DNA of 64,000 nt, from the NCBI RefSeq assembly GCF_017921815.1, contig NZ_JAGEMM010000001.1, positions 620,001 to 684,000 of the forward strand, read 5' to 3'. The DNA comes from Microvirga antarctica (GTDB lineage Bacteria > Pseudomonadota > Alphaproteobacteria > Rhizobiales > Beijerinckiaceae). Below, piece by piece: positions 58,644 through 64,000 of this stretch. The stretch's first letter is position 1, and each line of letters begins with the position of its first letter. Position numbers and translations under genes: made by a program. The notes under the pieces were generated by a model. The model had not been told where the DNA came from. It saw only the letters and a list, made by a program, of their open reading frames with translations, and did no database searches.

Positions 58644-59549
58644 CTACGGACATTGGTGTTCATAGTGGCTCACCAGGTCGCCCGCTGTCATCACGCAGAC
58701 CGATTGGCGATTCGTCAGATCTTCGAGAATGTTCCGCAGATAGCGGCTTCGATGCGGTGCTCCGAACATCCACGGATGCACACCGATGGCCATCGCGCGC
58801 ATCGTTGACTCCGCGGACCTTTCAAGTTCGTCGAGCGCGTCCGAGACCATTTGCGGGAAGCGGTCGACCGGAACTTTCCGGTGCGCCAGAACTTCGACGT
58901 CATCCCACTCGCTGGGCCCGGGCAAGCTGATGAGCCCGGACGCGCCGTCCTGACGGTAGGGCTGTTCGTCGTTCGCCCAGTCGAGCGTGTAACGGAACCC
59001 GGCATCGTTCAGCAGGCGTGAGGTGAGCGGCGTCGTTCCGAAATCCTGCCCGAGCCATCCCCGCGGCGTCTTCCCAAACGCTGCCGCGACAGCGTCCCTC
59101 GAGGCCTCGATGTGCAGCCTCTCATCGCTTTCGCTCATCCGGCTGGTGATCATCCGATTTGCCGTCAGGCCATGAGCGATGATTTCAAACGGGCGTCGGG
59201 ACAGTTCCTCGACGACGTCCGGACATTCCGCGATCACCCCTGCACCAACCGCCGCTGTCACCGGGATGGCAAAGCGGTCGAGGATGTCGAGGATGCGATA
59301 GAGCCCGACACGATTGCCGTAGGCGCGATAGGACCACATGCGGTAATCGGGATCGAAGGAGCCGAAATTCCCCTTGTGACGGGGATCCCGATATTGGTCG
59401 GACGGTTGCTGCAATTCCCAGTGATCAAGCTGCAGCACCACATAAACCGCGACTTTTCGGCCGGCCGGAAGCTCAAAGGAAGCACGGTCGGGAAGGGCCG
59501 AGAATGGGAACAGCCCGTGATCGCCATAGTGTCGTGGCAAATCGGACAT
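58644..59549 (-). CDS. NodB-fold polysaccharide deacetylase family protein (PuuE-like)
   Basis: A 301-residue protein of the polysaccharide-deacetylase superfamily. The first strand reads VAVYVVLQLDHWELQ where chitin deacetylases have TFDDG, and the second motif is IAHGLTANRM. This is the layout of the PuuE allantoinase-like branch, in which the fold hydrolyses C-N bonds rather than sugar amides. It ends with IGVHPWMFGAPHR, a His typical of the branch. Its ATG overlaps the stop of the paralogue upstream (TGATG). Substrate unknown. Confidence 0.8.
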   Translation of the reverse strand: MSDLPRHYGDHGLFPFSALPDRASFELPAGRKVAVYVVLQLDHWELQQPSDQYRDPRHKGNFGSFDPDYRMWSYRAYGNRVGLYRILDILDRFAIPVTAAVGAGVIAECPDVVEELSRRPFEIIAHGLTANRMITSRMSESDERLHIEASRDAVAAAFGKTPRGWLGQDFGTTPLTSRLLNDAGFRYTLDWANDEQPYRQDGASGLISLPGPSEWDDVEVLAHRKVPVDRFPQMVSDALDELERSAESTMRAMAIGVHPWMFGAPHRSRYLRNILEDLTNRQSVCVMTAGDLVSHYEHQCP

Positions 59550-60490
59550 CACGTTCCCCGTTCTGCGACGGCTTCATCGTGCGCATTCGCCAGATACCAA
59601 TCCGCAATTTCCTCACCGGTCGCCATCCAGACGCCGGCATGGGAACAGATGTAAGTGAGCGCGCGCTCGAGATATTTGTGCCGGTGTGGCCGCCCGATGA
59701 TGAAGGGATGAAGAGCGACGTTCATGACCCGGGGAATCTCGGCACTCTCTTCATAGAGCGTATCGAACATATCGCGCGCCAGACGCTCGAACTCGGGTCC
59801 CTCCCCTGCTCCAGTGAACAGCACGGAATCGTTGAGATCCATCTGGTAGGGAACCGAGAGAAGTTGTCCCGACCGTACGGCGATGGGTTGCGGTTGATCG
59901 TCATGGTAGAAGTCGCAGGTGTACTTGATGCCTGCCTCGGCGACGAGATCCGGCGTGTTCAACGTGTAGGACGCCGCAGGCGCGAACCAGCCAGCGAGCT
60001 GTCGGCCGGTGAGTCTGCGATAGGTCTCGACGCAATCCGCGATCATCGCGCGTTCTTCGTCCTCGCCGTAGCCCCATAGATAATGCGTGTTGTGAAGACC
60101 GTGGCACATGTAGTCCCAGCCGCGACGCTCACAGGCCTCCAAAATACTCGGATAGAGCTCGAAACTGGCAAGGTTCGCCGAGACGGTGCAGCGTATGGCG
60201 AGAGCGTCCATGATCTCGAACATGCGCCACAGGCCGACGCGATTGCCGTAATCGCGCGTCGCATAGCCGAGGACGTCGGGATGGGGCATGCGCGGCCAGG
60301 GATCCCGGACCCTGACAGCTCCTGGCAGGTACTGATAATGCTCGATGTTCGGGCAAACCCACACCGCGAGTCGCGCTCCATTCGGCCAGCGGAATAGCGG
60401 CCGCTTGGTGATCGGCAGACCCAACAGGCGGCGCGGATCAGTGATGATCGACATGGCGCTGCGACTTTTGACAATGGGCGCGTGAGACAT
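59549..60490 (-). CDS. NodB-fold polysaccharide deacetylase family protein, second paralogue
   Basis: A 313-residue relative of the gene downstream. Motif 1 is VWVCPNIEHYQY, motif 2 MCHGLHNTHYLWG with three histidines close together, and motif 3 NVALHPFIIGRPHRHKYLERAL. DYGNRVGLWRMFEIMDAL matches the same segment in its partner (AYGNRVGLYRILDILDRF). The pair is translationally coupled and may form a heteromer. A start at 60454 is also possible. It begins 129 bases after the MaoC gene. Confidence 0.8.
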   Translation of the reverse strand: MSHAPIVKSRSAMSIITDPRRLLGLPITKRPLFRWPNGARLAVWVCPNIEHYQYLPGAVRVRDPWPRMPHPDVLGYATRDYGNRVGLWRMFEIMDALAIRCTVSANLASFELYPSILEACERRGWDYMCHGLHNTHYLWGYGEDEERAMIADCVETYRRLTGRQLAGWFAPAASYTLNTPDLVAEAGIKYTCDFYHDDQPQPIAVRSGQLLSVPYQMDLNDSVLFTGAGEGPEFERLARDMFDTLYEESAEIPRVMNVALHPFIIGRPHRHKYLERALTYICSHAGVWMATGEEIADWYLANAHDEAVAERGT

Positions 60491-60619
60491 CGTGCGTGTT
60501 CATTTGATCACCCTGAACCCTCATCATCCAGAAAGCCCCCTGCCCGCCAGCCCCGCCGGCGGCGAGATAGGAGCGGCGCCGCGCGCCAGAATCTTTCCGG
60601 CGCGCTCATCCCCGATCCA

Positions 60620-61102
60620 TCAGGCGAGCGCCGCAGCACTTACGGGCCGCTTCAGGTTCAGCGTGCTCTTGTCGAGCGTGGCCACGATATCGCCGTTCTG
60701 GTTCTTGATGGAGTCGCGGCGCGTGACCACGCCGCCCTTCTCGCCCTTGTCGAGAAGGACGATGATTTCGCCTTCTACATGCAACGTGTCGCCGATCCGG
60801 ACAGGCTTGAGAAATCGGACCTTGTCCATGCCGTAGAATGCCACGACCTTGTCCATCGTCTGCCCCATGGAGGAAATCAGACCGGTGGAGATCGACAGCG
60901 TCAAGCACCCGTGCGCGATCCTTCCGCCGAAGCCGCGTGCAATGGCGAATGGCTCATTGGTGTGGTGGAGTGAGTAATCGCCGGACAGGCCCGAAAAATT
61001 CACGATGTCCGTCTCCGTGACGGTCCGCCCCGCGGTTTCGAAGCGATCACCAATCTCCAGATCGTCGAAATAATTATTGAGCGTTACGAGCACTCTAGCC
61101 AT
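60620..61102 (-). CDS. MaoC-like (R)-specific enoyl-CoA hydratase/dehydratase
   Basis: A 160-residue single hot-dog protein. The hydratase-2 motif is FSGLSGDYSLHHTNEPFA with Asp42 and His47 as the catalytic pair, then RIAHGCLTLS. It should add or remove water across an enoyl-CoA bond. It follows the DUF35-type gene by 21 bases. In sterol side-chain pathways MaoC-type hydratases work next to an aldolase built from a thiolase-fold protein plus a DUF35 partner, the same set found here. Confidence 0.87.
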   Translation of the reverse strand: MARVLVTLNNYFDDLEIGDRFETAGRTVTETDIVNFSGLSGDYSLHHTNEPFAIARGFGGRIAHGCLTLSISTGLISSMGQTMDKVVAFYGMDKVRFLKPVRIGDTLHVEGEIIVLLDKGEKGGVVTRRDSIKNQNGDIVATLDKSTLNLKRPVSAAALA

Positions 61103-61123
61103 CTTTGCCTCCGACTTTCACTG

Positions 61124-61525
61124 TCACGTTCTGAAATTGTAGATTTTTGTACCGTCTTCGCGTTCTTCGAAAACGACATGAAGCTCCTGCCCGTCGACGA
61201 GGGTCTCGCCATCCCAGTTGACGAGGTTGCCGAGAATTCTGACCTTGTCGTCGAATTCCACCAAGACGACCACGTAGGGGACTTGAGAGGTCAGGGCCGG
61301 ATGAGTCGCGTGCGTGGTGACCACCCAGCTATACAATCGGCCGGGGCCGACGGTATTTTTCCACTCCGTCTCCGTTGACCAGCACTTGTCGCAGACAGGC
61401 CCCGGCGGCCACCGCCCGGTGCCGCACGCCTTGCAATGGGGAACAAGCAGTTTTTCACTGGCGACTCCATCCCAGAAGGGTTGGGTATCGAAGTCGACGA
61501 CGGGAGCAGGCATTCCGCGAAGCAT
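61124..61525 (-). CDS. Zn-ribbon/OB-fold acyl-CoA-binding protein (DUF35 family)
   Basis: A 133-residue protein with an N-terminal helix, a rubredoxin-like zinc ribbon (Cys31, Cys34, Cys45, Cys48: CKACG and VCDKC) and a C-terminal OB fold (LYSWVVTTHATHPALTSQVPY onward). Members form complexes with thiolase-fold enzymes. The start at 61525 is chosen for its AAAGGA site; an in-frame codon 29 residues upstream would run into the next gene. It lies 35 bases after the thiolase-fold gene, its likely partner. Confidence 0.87.
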   Translation of the reverse strand: MLRGMPAPVVDFDTQPFWDGVASEKLLVPHCKACGTGRWPPGPVCDKCWSTETEWKNTVGPGRLYSWVVTTHATHPALTSQVPYVVVLVEFDDKVRILGNLVNWDGETLVDGQELHVVFEEREDGTKIYNFRT

Positions 61526-61560
61526 CGTTTGAGTCCTTTCGCCTCGAGGGCGTTTTCGGT

Positions 61561-62703
61561 TCAGCCCTTTGTCAGAAGGACAGCCGCCGAGAGCTGGGCA
61601 ACAGAACTGCAAGACAGCACAACTTCAGCGTTGTTAACCTGCGATGTGGATGTGCCTCGCAACTGTCGGGTGGCCTCGACCACATGCGGAAGGCCGTGGA
61701 TGTAGGCCTCGGAGTGATTGCCCCCATGGGTATTGACCGGCAACTCTCCATCGAAATGGATGCGACCACCTTCGACGAACCGACCGCCCTCCCCGACGGG
61801 GCAGAACCCATAGGCCTCCAGGGACATGATGACGAAGGGCGTGAAATGGTCGTAAATCATGACCGCGTCGACGTCCTGCGGACCGAGACCAGCCATGCGG
61901 TACACGTCCGCCGCGGTGTGTGTGGATTCGGGCCGTGCAAGATCGTCGCGAAAGACGATCCCCTGTGCGCGGCTGCCGCTTCCCTGGGCCGCTCCGGCAA
62001 TCAGCACGCGCGGCTGTTTGAGATCCTTGGCGTGCTCCGCACTGGTGACGACAATGGCGCAGGCGCCATCGGATTCGATGCAGCAATCGAAGAGACGCAA
62101 GGGGTCCGCGATCATGCGGGAGGCCTGGTGGTCTTCGAGCGAAATCGGCTTCTGCATCATCGCCAGCGGATTGCGCGATGCATGACGGCGCAGCGCCACC
62201 GCGACCTCGCCGAACTGGCGGCTCGTCGTTCCAAATTCGACCATGTGACGGCGCGCAAAATGGGCAAATTTGTGCGCCGGCGTGAGCATGCCCCAGGGAT
62301 TCTGAAAGGCGAGAACACCGCCGGCGGATGTTGCCTGCTTGGCTTGCCCGTAGCGAACGCCCGACCGCTCGTTGAGGGCGCGGAAGCAGACCACGACCTT
62401 GGCAAGCCCGCCTGCGATAGCAGCCGCCGCATGGGCGATGACCGCGTTACCACCGGTCCCACCATATCCCGTCTGGCTCATCCAACCCAGGTTGCGAAAA
62501 CCCAGATGGGAGGTGAGCGCCGTGTCGTCGATATTGTCCATATCGAAGCGGACGAGGCCATCGACATCGTCCGGCGTCAGGCCTGCGTCAGACAGCGCTG
62601 CCAGGATGGCTTCGCACGCGAGCCGCAGCTCGGTCTTGCCCGAGTTCTTCGAATAGAGTGTCTGGCCAACGCCAGCAATGGCAGCCCTGTTCCTCAAAGT
62701 CAT
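61561..62703 (-). CDS. Thiolase-fold lipid-transfer-type protein lacking the thiolase cysteine (possible aldolase)
   Basis: A 380-residue thiolase superfamily member of the SCP-x/lipid-transfer branch. Where thiolases have the acyl-accepting Cys, this one reads TGYGGTGGN (79-86), without Cys. The later GGNHSEAYIHG (328-338) keeps the His, and the C-terminal CSSVAQ replaces the CxG motif. Tyr284 in VMIYDHFTPF recalls the catalytic Tyr of Ltp2-type retro-aldolases. So it is probably not a thiolase but an acyl-CoA aldolase acting with the DUF35 protein next door. It overlaps the ABC ATPase gene by 4 bases. Confidence 0.78.
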   Translation of the reverse strand: MTLRNRAAIAGVGQTLYSKNSGKTELRLACEAILAALSDAGLTPDDVDGLVRFDMDNIDDTALTSHLGFRNLGWMSQTGYGGTGGNAVIAHAAAAIAGGLAKVVVCFRALNERSGVRYGQAKQATSAGGVLAFQNPWGMLTPAHKFAHFARRHMVEFGTTSRQFGEVAVALRRHASRNPLAMMQKPISLEDHQASRMIADPLRLFDCCIESDGACAIVVTSAEHAKDLKQPRVLIAGAAQGSGSRAQGIVFRDDLARPESTHTAADVYRMAGLGPQDVDAVMIYDHFTPFVIMSLEAYGFCPVGEGGRFVEGGRIHFDGELPVNTHGGNHSEAYIHGLPHVVEATRQLRGTSTSQVNNAEVVLSCSSVAQLSAAVLLTKG

Positions 62704-63506
62704 ACGCGCTGCTTTCCTGTCTTGGAATGACTGTCGAGAAGCCCGCGAAGCTGCCCGATATGCGATTGAAACTCGCTGCTTCGTTCCGTTTCCGGTGTCC
62801 GCGGCCGCGGGAAATGAATGTCTTTGATATCGACGATGCGGCCGGGCCGAGGGGCCAGCGAGATGACCCGATCAGCGAGGAACACGCTTTCCGGGATCGA
62901 ATGCGTGACAAGCACGATCGTCGGCCGCAGATCGAGCCAGATCTGCTGGAGCTCCTGGTTCATCGCATCGCGCGTCATTACATCCAAGGCGCCGAAAGGC
63001 TCGTCCATCAGCAGGATACTCGGTTGATTGGACAGGGCGCGCGCGATGGCGGCGCGCTGGGCCATGCCGCCGGACAGCTCGTGAGGAGAGGCGTTCTCAA
63101 AGCCTTTCAGGCCGACCAGTTCCGCAAGCTCCTCGGCGCGCTTTCCGCGCTCGCGACGGCCGACGCCTCTCAGCTCAAGCGGCAGGGCGATATTGCCCGC
63201 CACACTGCGCCACGGCAGCAGATTTGCCTGCTGGAAGACGAAGCCGAGCTCGCCGACAGCCTCGGTGCTCTTTGCGTTCTTCACCCATAGCGGCTTGTTT
63301 CTGATTTTGATCTCGCCGCTCGTCGGTTTGATGAGTCCGGCGATCATGCGCAGCAATGTCGTTTTTCCACAGCCGGAAGGGCCCACGATCACGACGAACT
63401 CGCCCTTTGCGATCGACAGCGACGTCTCCGTCAGGGCAGTGACGGACGTTGCCCCACCGGAATAGGTCTTGGTGACGTTCTCGAGCTGAATTTCGATATC
63501 TGTCAT
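62700..63506 (-). CDS. ABC transporter ATP-binding protein (nitrate/sulfonate/taurine type)
   Basis: A 268-residue ATPase. Walker A GPSGCGKTT, Q-loop VFQQANLLPWRSV, signature LSGGMAQRAAIARAL, Walker B ILLMDEPFGALD and H-loop VTHSI are all intact. The LPWRSVAGNIALPLELRGV segment is typical of SsuB/TauB/NrtD-like importers. The permease and binding protein are not in the window and may lie right of it. It is coupled to genes on both sides by 4-base overlaps (62700-62703 and 63503-63506), which places uptake and catabolism in one transcript. Confidence 0.92.
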   Translation of the reverse strand: MTDIEIQLENVTKTYSGGATSVTALTETSLSIAKGEFVVIVGPSGCGKTTLLRMIAGLIKPTSGEIKIRNKPLWVKNAKSTEAVGELGFVFQQANLLPWRSVAGNIALPLELRGVGRRERGKRAEELAELVGLKGFENASPHELSGGMAQRAAIARALSNQPSILLMDEPFGALDVMTRDAMNQELQQIWLDLRPTIVLVTHSIPESVFLADRVISLAPRPGRIVDIKDIHFPRPRTPETERSSEFQSHIGQLRGLLDSHSKTGKQRV

Positions 63507-64000
63507 GGGAAGAACGACTTCCTTTCGGCGAGTTGTGCAGAGAGTGTCCGCCGGTCGATTTTCCCTGCCGCGGTCAGCGGGAAACGCGTCATGAAACAGT
63601 AGCGTTTCGGCCGGGAGAACCGCGACAATTCGCGCGCCGCAAAGGCGCGCAGGTCACCCTCCCCGGGAAATTGTTCACTCGGTCCTTCAATCGCGAGGAC
63701 GAGCTCTTCGCCCCATTGCGCGCTTGGCACTCCGAGGGCCACGACCCGCGGAAGACCGTCCATGCGCTGGAATGCTTCTTCGACAAGGGATGGATAGATA
63801 TTGACGCCGCCGGAGATCACCACGTCATCGGCGCGCCCGCCAAAACGCAGTTCCTCTTCGGACGAAAGACTGAGCAGATCGCCAGGGTTGATCGAGCTCA
63901 GTTCCTCGAATCCCGACAGCTCTGTCTCGAGCCCCAAGGCCACGGCCGGGCCGCGTATCGCCCCTTCCGACCAGGTCGTTCCATCTGGCAAAAGCCTGGC
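63503..64000 (-). CDS. Acyl-CoA synthetase (AMP-binding family), C-terminal part
   Basis: The last 165 codons of a gene entering from the right edge. It carries the end of the large domain and the mobile C domain of the ANL superfamily: LRFGGRADDVVISGGVNIYPSLVEEAF (A8 hinge region), RVVALGVPSAQWGEELVLAIEG, and the catalytic lysine motif PLTAAGKIDRRTL near the end. It should activate a carboxylic acid as its CoA thioester. Coupled to the ABC ATPase gene by an ATGA overlap. The start and the specificity pocket are outside the window. Confidence 0.88.
   Translation of the reverse strand, partial: ARLLPDGTTWSEGAIRGPAVALGLETELSGFEELSSINPGDLLSLSSEEELRFGGRADDVVISGGVNIYPSLVEEAFQRMDGLPRVVALGVPSAQWGEELVLAIEGPSEQFPGEGDLRAFAARELSRFSRPKRYCFMTRFPLTAAGKIDRRTLSAQLAERKSFFP

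Noticed and set aside
61561-62703. Ordinary acetyl-CoA acetyltransferase call
   Set aside because: The nucleophilic cysteine and the C-terminal Cys-Gly motif of true thiolases are missing.

Overview
The window is GC-rich chromosomal DNA from an alphaproteobacterium. The gene order and the protein features point to Hyphomicrobiales (Rhizobiales), perhaps near Methylobacteriaceae, Boseaceae or Microvirga; the genus is inference. Its core is one of the most conserved parts of a bacterial genome: the rif (secE-nusG-L11-L1-L10-L12-rpoBC), str (rpsL-rpsG-fusA-tuf), S10, spc and alpha ribosomal-protein operons, joined end to end and all read from the minus strand.

Layout. Positions 1-10791 hold the end of an alpha/beta hydrolase, a biotin-dependent carboxylase beta subunit (pccB-like), a small lipoprotein, and a minus-strand block: ATP12 chaperone, HAD phosphatase, GNAT enzyme, small membrane protein, large-subunit pseudouridine synthase, CrcB, a secreted TPR-like protein, RarA, a second GNAT enzyme and a Deg protease. 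Positions 10792-13743 hold a DUF2254 membrane protein and a plus-strand cupin. Positions 13744-49000 are the transcription/translation super-cluster (41 protein genes from tufB to rplQ plus tRNA-Trp), interrupted between adk and rpsM by a 1.8-kb foreign-looking segment. That segment carries a counter-oriented small gene and a truncated second copy of the adk 3' end. Positions 49290-50535 hold two small accessory genes next to tRNA-Gly and tRNA-Tyr. Positions 50700-57365 hold RlmB, an MHS-type transporter, a small secreted protein, tRNA-Thr, a membrane adenylate/guanylate cyclase and an orphan ABC substrate-binding protein.

The most accessory part is 57451-64000, a minus-strand operon entering from the right edge. 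In transcription order it encodes an acyl-CoA synthetase (partial), an ABC transporter ATPase, a thiolase-fold protein without the thiolase cysteine, a DUF35-type Zn-ribbon/OB-fold partner, a MaoC-type hydratase, two NodB-fold (PuuE-like) deacetylase/amidohydrolase relatives, a DUF4387 protein and an isochorismatase-like cysteine hydrolase. This looks like an uptake and CoA-dependent catabolic pathway whose substrate I cannot name. It is the best candidate here for an undescribed system.

How the genes work together: the super-cluster supplies RNA polymerase core, elongation factors EF-G and EF-Tu (two DNA-identical tuf copies), Sec translocase subunits, adenylate kinase and more than half of the ribosomal proteins. 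Candidate sigma70-type promoters are visible ahead of tRNA-Tyr, rplJ, rpsL and rpsM. Intrinsic terminators follow rplA, rpoC and rplQ, which suggests the array is transcribed as several units. Product calls rest on reading translated sequence and motifs; no database search was possible.
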